Part shown: in pieces, positions 1 through 12,699 of the stretch
Layout of the letters: every line of letters begins with the position of its first letter
How positions within the stretch are numbered: the first letter of the stretch is position 1
Origin: Nematostella vectensis
Taxonomy: Eukaryota > Cnidaria > Anthozoa > Actiniaria > Edwardsiidae
NCBI RefSeq assembly: GCF_932526225.1
Contig: NC_064043.1
Location: 9,229,501-9,293,500 of the forward strand
Reading direction: 5' to 3'
Length of the DNA: 64,000 nucleotides
Made by a program: the position numbers and the translations under genes
The notes under the pieces: generated by a model
The model's database searches: none
Seen by the model: the letters and a program-made list of their open reading frames with translations, nothing else
What the model was told of the DNA's origin: nothing

Positions 1-262
1 GATCTCTATAGCTCGAACCCTGGGTAACTCGAGACTACCGATAGTTCGAACCTCGGTAATTCCTCGGTAACTCGAGACTTTCGATAACTTTAGCCTCCCG
101 ATAACTCGAGCCCTTGGTAATTCGAACTCCTCGGTAATTCCTCGGTAACTCGAGACTTTCGATAACTTTAGCCTCCCGATAACTCGAGCCCTTGGTAATT
201 CGAACTCCCCGATAACTCCTCGGTAGCTCGAGCCTCCCGATAACTCCTCGCATATCAAGAAA
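1..262. repeat. 17-bp minisatellite, block A
   Basis: Irregular tandem copies of a unit close to GATAACTCGAACCTCCC, with variants such as GGTAACTCGAGCCCTTG. A longer sub-block of about 80 bp (TAATTCCTCGG...GAACTCC) is itself repeated near 57-130 and 131-210. The same family recurs at 508-668 and, degenerate, near 46.1 kb. Open frames through it are not coding. Confidence 0.85.
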
Positions 263-507
263 ATTGAGCCCAAAATTGTCGTTTTTGGCAAACGCGGTCA
301 CTTCCATATAAGAAAACTAATATGTTCCTTTTTGGAAAATCTGCATGATTCTTGTATTTTTTAAGGTGAGCGTACCCCAGGGGCTTCGTAAACTTTATGA
401 CTTGTAACCAAAGAGAAAAACAGTTACTGTGACCATCTTTAGTTAGTTGAGAAGGTTCCTGAAAAGAAACTAAGTTTCCTCGGTTCCAGACCTCCAAAAC
501 GACAACG

Positions 508-668
508 TTTTCTTCATATGGTAACTCGAACCTCCCGATAACTCGAGCCCTCGGTAACTCGAGCCTTCCGTTATCTCGAACGTTCTGATAACTCGAACCT
601 CCCGATAACTCGAGCCATCAGTAACTCGAACCTCCCGATAACTCGAACCTCCCGATAACTCGAGTCGA
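508..668. repeat. 17-bp minisatellite, block B
   Basis: About nine copies of the TAACTCGAACCTCCCGA-type unit, cleaner than block A. The two blocks are separated by about 250 bases of unique AT-rich sequence. No gene is visible between block B and the ALDH exon at 1301. Confidence 0.85.
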
Positions 669-1300
669 GAGAGGTTTGACTTTTTTTGTTGTTTTTGTTG
701 GCGAACTAAGTGGTGGTTCTGTGGGTTCAATAGAACCACCCCTTAAAGCTGCATTGTCACCAGTTTATTTCCGGTCGATTACGTAACAACCTCCGATGAT
801 TTTTAACGGAAAACGCGAAAAATATTTCAAAATATTGAAAGCAGTGTGTTTATTGAAAGTGTCTTTGAGGATGTGATTGATAATTTAGAGCGGATGGCCT
901 GTTTAATATCTCGGATTTTAATAGATTCTTTTGTTGTCTTTTAACGGTTGAGATTTCCGTCGGACCTAATGCGGCTTTAGGCAAAGAAACGGCCGTTATT
1001 AGGAGCAGACAAGGGCTTAGAGGACTTCTCATAAATTTTGCTGTCTTTCAAAAATATCCTGCCCCAAACACTCTAAGTATTGATGTGTTTTAGACAAAAA
1101 AACAATAGTTATTCAATCCTTTCATTGCCTGGGAGTGAATAGCATTCACTAATAAACTTTTACTGGGCTACACTACAGGAAGGTTACGATTGGACGCTTC
1201 TGTGACGTTAATGGTCACGTGTGTTAACTGGTACATTGGAGAAGCACACTCACTAATAAGCTTCATAGTGATATGATCACAATGCATTTCCCAAGCCTAC

Positions 1301-2488
1301 CTTAGGGGTCGCCGCCCATATGATCCCGGCACTCTTTGCGGCCCGGATGGCATTCTCTGTGTCCACTACGTTCGAGTCAGGAAATGTGCAGATCACCTCA
1401 CCTGTAGTAGGACTCAAGTCATTCATGTACACACCATCCTCGCCTGGCACGAATTCACCATTGATGAAGTTTGATATTTGCTTATTGTCGGTCCTGGCAG
1501 AGCGGAAAAAGTGGGGACATGAGTTGAGCTGAATTTTTACATGACATTAAAATAGATTGAATTCGATCTTTTAGCAGCAATTATGTCACAATAGCAAATT
1601 TCCACAGCAAGTTCTGTATGATGGTGAATTTGAGCTAAAGTTCATGATTGGCTTTTTGAAGCAGTAATGGACCACGAAGGTATATTCTATATCCTTTATT
1701 TTCGTTTGAAGGGGATTGATTAAAAAAATGTTATATGTTGGTTTGTCTTGGTCGCCTATCTGTCTATACGACTGTAAAGAGAAAACCTTAAGCATTGAAC
1801 ATAAAGAGACGGTAAATGCTCTTCGGGTTTACCATAAAATAACTGAAGGTACCAATTATCCATGTTTACTAAAAGGTAAAATAGCATTCTTTTTTCATTG
1901 TTATGACTCGGCAATAAATCTGCAGAAATGGCATAAAAGATCAGCTCGTGAAATGGTCATCAGCAATATTGTTATATCTTTATTATTTTATTTTTTTTGA
2001 AATTGTGCATTATGTTTTTATGGGGGTATTTCTATTTTTTTTTTTTTTTTTGTATTTTTATCGCACTTTTATAAACCTTAATCAGGTGGTCGCGACGAAA
2101 AATATCAATTGAAAAGAGCGTCTTGTTATCTGTTGTTTTTTGTCTTGTGGATATCGGGTGGACATCGTATCTCAGACACTTTTAATATCAACTTAAGAAT
2201 CATTTGCAAGTCATTTGACTTTCCAGCTCTTAATATTTGTTTGGCAAATCCCTGTTTACTTGCAACGACCTAGAAAGAGCTACAACTGTTCTAAGATGAC
2301 CTCAGGAAAATACCCGTTATATTTCTTATTAACGAGATTCAAGAGATTGGTAGATTATAAACCTTATTAGCTTAACTTGGCAAGTGAAATTGTTTTTAAC
2401 AAATAATAAAATGATGCAGACTAGCAAGTGAAATTCTGTTTAACGAATTAATCAAGTAATGCACCCCTTACCTCAACAAGCTGCTCAT
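1301..2488 (-). CDS. aldehyde dehydrogenase, ALDH8A1-like, N-terminal part (5' end of gene, partial)
   Basis: Two coding exons on the minus strand, 2488-2472 and 1493-1301. Exon 1 encodes only M-S-S-L-L plus two bases before a GTAAGG donor. Exon 2 starts after a CCAG acceptor in the matching phase and ends at AAG|GTAGGC in phase 0. The joined N-terminus reads MSSLLRTDNKQ..., then NFINGEFVPG, DLSPTTGEVICTFPDS and AIRAAKSA, which is the characteristic start of the ALDH superfamily (NFI-G-F, dP-TGEv, A-aAAk-A). The closest family I recognise is ALDH8A1, the cytosolic NAD-dependent 2-aminomuconic semialdehyde dehydrogenase of tryptophan/kynurenine breakdown. The catalytic Cys and Glu and the Rossmann fold lie in exons beyond the left edge, so activity cannot be judged. 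The tiny first exon is inferred from phase and splice signals alone. Confidence 0.65.
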
Positions 2489-4090
2489 TTGACTAAGAAA
2501 CATTCTACAGCCCGGTTTGTGATTAGATAAAGTCGAAAATTCAGGAACAGACCTATCGAATTAGGGGTTGTTGTTAAATTGAAGTGCAATTTGATGTATG
2601 GTAAATATAATCGGTTGTATTATATCCTCGCGCACCAAAGAAAACTTTACATTACCATAGAAACAATGTTTTAATTACAAAGAAAATAATATGTTTGTGT
2701 CAAAAGTGTCTCTACCAGGCAGGGGGGAAGTGCATGTCATCTCTTCGATTGACAAAATGCCCGACAGTTTTCAATAATTCAAATAATCCAGTAAATTGTC
2801 GACTTACTGAGTTCAAATTATTCTTTTCGTTGCAAGACAATCTGAGTTTAGCTTAGTTGTCGGTATTGAATATTTTCTGTACACTTTAAAATCGTTATTT
2901 CAGTGACACTTGATTTTTCTACATGCTGCTCAATCGGTAGTTCTCAATTTGCTAATATATTACGGTAAAGCTCGGTAAATTGTCAGAACATTTTGAGTTC
3001 AAAGTGTTGAATATTTGTTAAGGCCAAGCGAATCTAAATTGAGCTTTGTCGTCGGAATTGAACGTTTTGATATTGTATACGCTATTCAATTCCGACAAAA
3101 AAACTTTTTGTCAGTTCAAAAACTGCACTCGGTGTGCACATTTTATGCCGAACGAAGTAAAATCTTCCCATATCTGCTGAAAAATCAGTGAAACTTAAAA
3201 TTCTGCTACAAGTGAGCAAATCTCCTGACTTCAAGATCTTTACAAATTCTTTGGTATTTAACACAAGAAATATTCGGCCCTTAGTGTCATGTGAAGGCAT
3301 GTCAAAGTCAGTGTCTATCAGTCTATACCTGTCAATCTAAACTAAAAAGGCAGTCGCGGATTTTACATTCAATGGTGCAACCAAAAATGGTACAAAAGAA
3401 ATGTCCAATTTTGTCATAAAAAAGGCTATCACACAGCTGTCCAAGCCTTGCGCTTACCTTATCAGCAAAAATATTTGGCCGTTCATAAGGAATCACCCAT
3501 GACAGGGTGCCCGCAATACGTTCTACATGGGCAAATAAAACGATTGAAAAGCTTTCTCAATCGGAGAGATTTAGCTGAAAGGGCTAAAATAAAGGCTAAA
3601 ATAAGGATGATTTTGGCTAAGGGTTGAAAAATTTCATGTAAATCGGAGAAATTGCATTGCCACCCTTGCCTGGTGGAGAAACTCTTAAAGATTTCTTTTC
3701 TGAACAACATACGGGTGATACCAATACTATAATTAAAATTGTTGATAATAAAACCCAATCACCGATAGAATTTATTCGCATCAGTTGCACCAGGTCGACC
3801 TTTTAAAAAGGAAATCTACTCTACAATAATATTTATTGCCGCTCATAGCGATCCATGACCTTTCATGAAATAATCTAATAACGTCAAATGTAAAAGAAGA
3901 AGAGCTGATGAATAAAGAAAATCACATAATTGGAAAAAATATAGTTTAATTTGCTGGGGATCAAAACAAAACTTCAGAAAAAAGTGGACGATACATCCAG
4001 ACGTTCGCTAAATCATCATAGGCAGTTAAAAGGGTCCAACGCCAGATGGGTTATAAGATGAAATCAAGTACACAGTGAACCAAACAGGAG
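2489..4090. other. intergenic, no gene recognised
   Basis: AT-rich unique sequence upstream of the ALDH-like gene. Several short open frames on both strands have no splice-compatible neighbours and no recognisable motif. A short AAGTGAAATT-containing stretch recurs near 2381 and 2426. Confidence 0.5.
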
Positions 4091-4135
4091 AACAAGATGG
4101 CGGACGCGAATCCGGAGGCCAGTTTGCCACACAGG
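4090..4135 (+). promoter_or_regulatory. YY1-like AAGATGGCGG element, possible first exon
   Basis: The sequence AAGATGGCGGACGCG is a strong match to the YY1-type motif that often overlaps start codons of housekeeping genes; a similar AAAATGGCGGAC lies in the RPS3A/RRP8-like promoter near 63.48 kb. The ATG opens a frame of only 18 codons before a stop, so it would have to be spliced (a CACAG|GGTTACC site lies nearby). No partner exon was found, because the satellite array begins about 140 bases downstream. Confidence 0.3.
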
Positions 4136-4799
4136 GTTACCGGTTCGACATAATAACGCGATAACATGATGGCGCTGGAGATTGGTCCCTTGTCCATGTG
4201 TACCACATGGAGAAGGGACCAATATATGTACGGGTAACCTTTGTAAAAAATGGAATCACTAAAGCCAGGGTCGGCCTAACCATTGTCACCACACTACGCT
4301 ACCCCATTAACTAACCCACCCCAACCACACCCTGTCCTATCCTGCTCTACCCCATAAACTGAGCCACCCCAACCACACCCTGTGCTATCCTGCTCTACCC
4401 CATAAACTAACCTACCCCAACAACACCCTGTCCTATCCTACTCTACCCCATAAACTAACCCACCCCAACCACACCCTGTGCTATCCTGCTCTACCCCATA
4501 AACTAACCCACCCCATCCACACCCTGTGCTATCCTGCTCTACCCCATAAACTAAGCCACCCCAACCACACCCTGTGCTATCCTGCTCTACCCCATAAACT
4601 AACCCACCCCAACCACACCCTGTGCTATCCTGCTCCACCCTATAAACTAATCCACCCCAACCACACCCTGTCCTATCCTGCTCTACCCCATAAACTAACC
4701 CAACCCAACCACACCCTGTGCTATCCCGTTCTACCCCATAAACTAACCCACCCCAACCACACCCTGCCCTATCCTGCTCCACCCTATAAACTAATCCAC

Positions 4800-5480
4800 C
4801 CCAACCACACCCTGTCGTATCCTACCCTCTAGTCAATAAAATAACACACCCCATCCACACCCTATCGTATCCTACCCTCTACTCAATAAAATTACCCACC
4901 CCATCCACCCCCTGCCCTATCCTGCTCTACCACATAAACTAACCCACCCCAACCACACCCTGTGCTATCCTGTTCTACCCCATAAACTAACCCACCCCAA
5001 CCACACCCTGTGCTATCCTGCTCTACCCTATAAACTAACCCACCCCAACCACACCCTGCCCTATCCTGCTCCACCCTATAAACTAACCCACCCCAACCAC
5101 ACCCTGCCCTATCCTGCTCCACCCTATAAACTAATCCACCCCAACCACACCCTGTCGTATCCTACCCTCTAGTCAATAAAATAACACACCCCATCCACAC
5201 CCTATCGTATCCTACCCTCTACTCAATAAAATTACCCACCCCATCCACCCCCTGCCCTATCCTGCTCTACCACATAAACTAACCCACCCCAACCACACCC
5301 TGTGCTATCCTGTTCTACCCCATAAACTAACCCACCCCAACCACACCCTGTGCTATCCTGCTCTACCCCATAAACTAACCCACCCCAACCACACCCTGTG
5401 CTATCCTGCTCTACCCCATAAACTAACCCACCCCACCCACACCCTGTGCTATCCTGCTCCACCCTATACACTAATCCACC
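4800..5480. repeat. 340-bp duplication with 50-bp variant units
   Basis: A divergent pair of 50-bp units (CGTATCCTACCCTCTAGTCA...) occurs at about 4815-4915 and again 340 bases on at 5155-5255. The step equals five 48-bp units plus two 50-bp units. The same variant type reappears near 13.99-14.09 kb. These odd-length units break the reading frame of the array. Confidence 0.8.
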
Positions 5481-5879
5481 CCAACCACACCCTGTGGTAT
5501 CCTGCTCTACCCCATAAACTAACCCACCCCAACCACACCCTGTGCTATCCTGCTCTACCCCATAAACTAACCCACCCCATCCACACCCTGCCCTATCCTG
5601 CTCTACCCCATGAACTAAACCACCCCAACCACACCCTGTGCTATCCTGCTCTACCCCATAAACTAACCAACCTCAACCACACCCTGTGCTATCCTGCTCT
5701 ACCCCATAAACTAACCCACCCCAACCACACCCTGTCCTATCCTGCTCTACCCCATAAACTAACCCACCCCAACCACACCCTGTGCTATCCTGCTCTACCC
5801 CATGAACTAACCCACCCCAACCACACCCTGTGCTATCCTGCTCTACCCCATGAACTAACCCACCCCAATCACACCCTGT

Positions 5880-8800
5880 CCTATCCTGCTCTACCCCATA
5901 AACTAACCAACCCCAACCACACCCTGTGCTATCCTGCTCTACCCCATAAACTAACCCACCCCAACCACACCCTGTCCTATCCTGCTCTACCCCATAAACT
6001 AACCCACCCCAACCACACCCTGTGCTATCCTGCTCTACCCCATGAACTAACCCACCCCAACCACACCTTGTCCTATCCTGCTCTACCCCATTAACTAACC
6101 AACCCCAACCACACCCTGTGCTATCCTGCTCTACCCCATAAACTAACCAACTCCAACCACACCCTGTCCTATCCTGCTCTACCCCATAAACTAACCCACC
6201 CCAACCACACCCTGTGCTATCCTGCTCTACCCCATAAACTAACCCACCCCAACCACACCCTGCCCTATCCTGCTCTACCCCATAAACTAACCCACCCCAA
6301 CCACACCCTGTCCTATCCTGCTCTACCCCATAAACTAACCTACCCCAACCACACCCTGCGCTATCCTGCTCTACCCCATAAACTAACCCACCCCAACCAC
6401 ACCCTGTGCTATCCTGCTTTACCCCATAAACTAACCCACCCCAACCACACCCTGTCCTATCCTGCTCTACCCCATAAACTAACCCACCCCAACCACACCC
6501 TGTGCTATCCTGCTCTACCCCATAAACTAACCCACCCCAACCACACCCTGTGCTATCCTGCTCTACCCCATAAACTAACCCACCCCAACCACACCCTGTC
6601 CTATCCTGCTCTACCCCATAAACTAACCCACCCCAACCACACCCTGTGCTATCCTGCTCTACCCCATGAACTAACCAACCCCAACCACACCCTGTGCTAT
6701 CCTGCTCTACCCTATAAACTAACCCATTCCAACCACACCCTGTCCTATCCTGCTCTACCCCATAAACTAACCTACCCCAACCACACCCTGTGTTATCCTG
6801 CTCTACCCCATAAACTAACCCACCCCAACCACACCTTGTCTAATCCTGCCCTACCCCATAAAATAACCCACCCCAACCACACCCTGTGCTATCCTGCTCT
6901 ACCCCATAATCTAACCCACCCAAACCACACCCTGTGCTATCCTGCTCTACCCCATGAACTAACCCACCCCAACCACACCCTGCCCTATCCTGCTCTACCC
7001 CCTAAACTAACCCACCCCAACCACACTCTCTCCTATCCTGCTCTACCCCATAAACTAACCCACCCCAACCACACCCTGTCCTATCCTGCTCTACCCTATA
7101 AACTAACCCACCCCAACCACACCCTGCCCTATCCTGCTCTTCCCCATAAACTAACCCACCCCAACCACACCCTCTCCTATCCTGCTCCACCCTATAAACT
7201 AACCCACCCCAACCACACCCTGTCCTATCCTGCTCTACCCCATAAACTAACCCACCCCAACCACACTCTCTCCTATCCTGCTCTACCCTATAAACTAACC
7301 CACCCCAACCACACCCTGTCCTATCCTGCTCTACCCCATGAACTAACCCACCCCAACCACACCCTGTGCTATCCTGCTCTACCCCATAAACTAACCCACC
7401 CCAACCACACCCTGTCCTATCCTGCTCTACCCCATAAACTAACCAACCCCATCCACACCCTGCACTATCCTGCTCTACCCCATAAACTAACCCACCCCAA
7501 CCACACCCTGTCCTATCCTGCTCTACCCCATAAACTAACCCACCCCAACCACACCCTGTCCTATCCTGCTCTACCCCATAAACTAACCAACCCCAACCAC
7601 ACCCTGCCCTATCCTGCTCTACCCCATAAACTAACCCACCCCAACCACACCCTGTGCTATCCTGCTCTACCCCATAAACTAACCCACCCCAACCACACCC
7701 TGTGATATCCTGCTCTACCCCATAAACTAACCCACCCCAACCACACCCTGTGCTATCCTGCTCTACCCCATAAACTAACCCACCCCACCCACACCCTGTA
7801 TTATCCTGCTCCACCCTATACACTAATCCACCCCAACCACACCCTGTGGTATCCTGCTCTACCCCATAAACTAACCCACCCCAACCACACCCTGTGCTAT
7901 CCTGCTCTACCCCATAAACTAACCCACCCCAACCACACTCTCTCCTATCCTGCTCTACCCTATAAACTAACCCACCCCAACCACACCCTGTCCTATCCTG
8001 CTCTACCCCATGAACTAACCCACCCCAACCACACCCTGTCCTATCCTGCTCTACCCCATAAACTAACCAACCCCATCCACACCCTGCACTATCCTGCTCT
8101 ACCCCATAAACTAACCCACCCCAACCACACACTGTCCTATCCTGTTCTACCCCATAAACTAACCCACCCCAATCACACCCTGTCCTATCCTGCTCTACCC
8201 CATAAACTAACCCACCCAAACCACACCCTGTGCTATCCTGCTCTACCCCATAAACTAACCCACCCCAACCACACCCTGTCCTATCCTGCTCTACCCCATA
8301 AACTAACCCACCCCAACCACACCCTGTGCTATCCTGCTCTACCCCATGAACTAAACCACCCCAACCACACCCTGTGCTAACCTGCTCTACCCCATAAACT
8401 AACCCACCCCAACCACACCCTGTCCTATCCTGCTCTACCCCATAAACTAACCAACCCCAACCACACCCTGTGCTATCCTGCTCTACCCCATAAACTAACC
8501 CACCCCAACCACACCCTGTCCTATCCTGCTCTACCCCATAAACTAACCCACCCCAACCACACCCTGTGCTATCCTGCTCTACCCCATGAACTAACCCACC
8601 CCAACCACACCTTGTCCTATCCTGCTCTACCCCATTAACTAACCAACCCCAACCACACCCTGTGCTATCCTGCTCTACCCCATAAACTAACCAACCCCAA
8701 CCACACCCTGTCCTATCCTGCTCTACCCCATAAACTAACCCACCCCAACCACACCCTGTGCTATCCTGCTCTACCCCATAAACTAACCCACCCCAACCAC

Positions 8801-10749
8801 ACCCTGCCCTATCCTGCTCTACCCCATAAACTAACCCACCCCAACCACACCCTGTCCTATCCTGCTCTACCCCATAAACTAACCTACCCCAACCACACCC
8901 TGCGCTATCCTGCTCTACCCCATAAACTAACCCACCCCAACCACACCCTGTGCTATCCTGCTTTACCCCATAAACTAACCCACCCCAACCACACCCTGTC
9001 CTATCCTGCTCTACCCCATAAACTAACCCACCCCAACCACACCCTGTGCTATCCTGCTCTACCCCATAAACTAACCCACCCCAACCACACCCTGTGCTAT
9101 CCTGCTCTACCCCATAAACTAACCCACCCCAACCACACCCTGTCCTATCCTGCTCTACCCCATAAACTAACCCACCCCAACCACACCCTGTGCTATCCTG
9201 CTCTACCCCATGAACTAACCAACCCCAACCACACCCTGTGCTATCCTGCTCTACCCTATAAACTAACCCATTCCAACCACACCCTGTCCTATCCTGCTCT
9301 ACCCCATAAACTAACCTACCCCAACCACACCCTGTGTTATCCTGCTCTACCCCATAAACTAACCCACCCCAACCACACCTTGTCTAATCCTGCCCTACCC
9401 CATAAAATAACCCACCCCAACCACACCCTGTGCTATCCTGCTCTACCCCATAATCTAACCCACCCAAACCACACCCTGTGCTATCCTGCTCTACCCCATG
9501 AACTAACCCACCCCAACCACACCCTGCCCTATCCTGCTCTACCCCCTAAACTAACCCACCCCAACCACACTCTCTCCTATCCTGCTCTACCCCAAAAACT
9601 AACCCACCCCAACCACACCCTGTCCTATCCTGCTCTACCCTATAAACTAACCCACCCCAACCACACCCTGCCCTATCCTGCTCTTCCCCATAAACTAACC
9701 CACCCCAACCACACCCTCTCCTATCCTGCTCCACCCTATAAACTAACCCACCCCAACCACACCCTGTCCTATCCTGCTCTACCCCATAAACTAACCCACC
9801 CCAACCACACTCTCTCCTATCCTGTTCTACCCTATAAACTAACCCACCCCAACCACACCCTGTCCTATCCTGCCCTACCCCATGAACTAACCCACCCCAA
9901 CCACACCCTGTGCTATCCTGCTCTACCCCATAAACTAACCCACCCCAACCACACCCTGTCCTATCCTGCTCTACCCCATAAACTAACCAACCCCATCCAC
10001 ACCCTGCACTATCCTGCTCTACCCCATAAACTAACCCACCCCAACCACACCCTGTCCTATCCTGCTCTACCCCATAAACTAACCCACCCCAACCACACCC
10101 TGTCCTATCCTGCTCTACCCCATAAACTAACCAACCCCAACCACACCCTGCCCTATCCTGCTCTACCCCATAAACTAACCCACCCCAACCACACCCTGTG
10201 CTATCCTGCTCTACCCCATAAACTAACCCACCCCAACCACACCCTGTGATATCCTGCTCTACCCCATAAACTAACCCACCCCAACCACACCCTGTGCTAT
10301 CCTGCTCTACCCCATAAACTAACCCACCCCACCCACACCCTGTATTATCCTGCTCCACCCTATACACTAATCCACCCCAACCACACCCTGTGGTATCCTG
10401 CTCTACCCCATAAACTAACCCACCCCAACCACACCCTGTGCTATCCTGCTCTACCCCATAAACTAACCCACCCCAACCACACTCTCTCCTATCCTGCTCT
10501 ACCCTATAAACTAACCCACCCCAACCACACCCTGTCCTATCCTGCTTTACCCCATGAACTAACCCACCCCAACCACACCCTGTCCTATCCTGCTCTACCC
10601 CATAAACTAACCAACCCCATCCACACCCTGCACTATCCTGCTCTACCCCATAAACTAACCCACCCCAACCACACACTGTCCTATCCTGTTCTACCCCATA
10701 AACTAACCCACCCCAATCACACCCTGTCCTATCCTGCTCTACCCCATAA
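5880..10749. repeat. higher-order tandem duplication of 2544 bp (53 units)
   Basis: The variant pattern in 6836-7705 is reproduced almost base for base at 9380-10249, an offset of 2544, which is exactly 53 units. The match extends from roughly 5.88 kb and ends abruptly near 8205/10749, where the copies switch to different variants. Only scattered single-base differences separate the copies, so the duplication is recent compared with unit divergence. Confidence 0.85.
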
Positions 10750-12699
10750 ACTAACCAAACCCAACCACACCCTGCCCTATCCTGCTCTACCCCATAAACT
10801 AACCCACCCCAACCACACCCTGTGCTATCCTGCTCTACCCCATAAACTAACCCACCCCAACCACACCCTGTGGTATCCTGCTCTACCCCATAAACTGAAC
10901 CACCCCATCCACACCCTGTCCTATCCTGCTCTACCCCATAAACTAACCCACCCCAACCACACCCTGTGCTATCCTGCTCTACCCCATAAACTAACCCACC
11001 CCAACCACACCCTGTGCTATCCTGCTCTACCCCATAAACTAATCCACCCCATCCACACCCTGTGCTATCCTGCTCTACCCCATAAACTAACCCACCCCAA
11101 CCACACCCTGTCCTATCCTGCTCTACCCCATAAACAAACCCACCCCATCCACACCCTGTGCTATACTGCTCTACCCCATAAACTAACCCACCCCAACCAC
11201 ACCCTGTGCTATCCTGCTCTACCCCATAAACTAACCCACCCCAACCACACCCTGTGCTATCCTGCTCTACCCCAAAAACTAACCCACCCCAAACACACCC
11301 TGTCCTATCCTGCTCTACCCCATAAACTAACCAACCCCATCCACACCCTGCACTATCCTGCTCTACCCCATAAACTAACCCACCCCAACCACACCCTGTG
11401 CTATCCTGCTCTACCCCATAAACTAACCCACCCCAACCACACCCTGTGCTATCCTGCTCTACCCCATAAACTAACCCACCCCAACCACACCCTGCCCTAT
11501 CCTGCTCTACCCCATAAACTAACCCACCCCAACCACACCCTGTGCTATCCTGCTCTACCCCATAAACTAACCCACCCCAACCACACCCTGCCCTATCCTG
11601 CTCTACCCCATAAACTAACCCACCCCAACCACACCCTGTGCTATCCTGCTCTACCCCATAAACTGAACCACCCCATCCACACCCTGTCCTATCCTGCTCT
11701 ACCCCATAAACTAACCCACCCCAACCACACCCTGTGCTATCCTGCTCTACCCCATAAACTAACCCACCCTAACCACACCCTGTGCTATCCTGCTCTACCC
11801 CATAAACTAACCCACCCTAACCACACCCTGTCCTATCCCGTTCTACCCCATAAACTAACCCACCCCAACCACACCCTGTGCTATCCTGCTCTACCCCATA
11901 AACTAACCCACCCCAACCACACCCTGTGCTATCCTGCTCTACCCCATAAACTAACCCACCCCAACCACACCCTGTGCTATCCTGCTCTACCCCATAAACT
12001 AATCCACCCCAACCACACCCTGTGCTATCCTGCTCTACCCCATAAACTAACCAACCCCAACCACACCCTGTCCTATCCTGCTCTACCCCATAAACTAACC
12101 CACCCCAACCACACCCTGTGCTATCCTGCTCTACCCCATAAACTAACCCACCCCATCCACACCCTGTGCTATCCTGCTCTACCCCATAAACTTACCCACC
12201 CCAACCACACCCTGTCCTATCCTGCTCTACCCCATAAACTAACCCACCCCAACCACACCCTGTGCTATCCTGCTCTACCCCATAAACTAACCCACCCGAA
12301 CCACACCCTGTGCTATCCTGCTCTACCCCATAAACTAACCCACCCCAACCACACCCTGCCCTATCCTGCTCTACCCTATAAACTAACCCACCCCAACCAC
12401 ACCCTGTGCTATCCTGCTCTACCCCATAAACTAACCCACCCCAACAACACCCTGCCCTATCCTGCCCTACCCCATAAACTAACCCACCCCAACCACACCC
12501 TGTGCTATCCTGCTCTACCCCATAAACTAACCCACCCCAACCACACCCTGTGCTATCCTGCTCTACCCCATAAACTAACCCACCCCAACCACACCCTGTG
12601 CTATCCTGCTCTAGCCCATAAACTAACCCACCCCAACCACACCCTGTGCTATCCTGCTCTACCCCATAAACTAACCCACCCCAACCACACCCTGTGCTA

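Noticed and set aside
850-1032. 60-codon minus frame as a further ALDH exon
   Set aside because: No ALDH motif and no phase-0 acceptor fitting the upstream exon; it resembles no ALDH segment.
6836-10676. Open frames of 289, 405 and 376 codons inside the 48-bp array on both strands
   Set aside because: The unit length is a multiple of three, so any stop-free frame stays open. Frames start and stop within the repeat, lack unique ends or splice partners, and exist on both strands at once.
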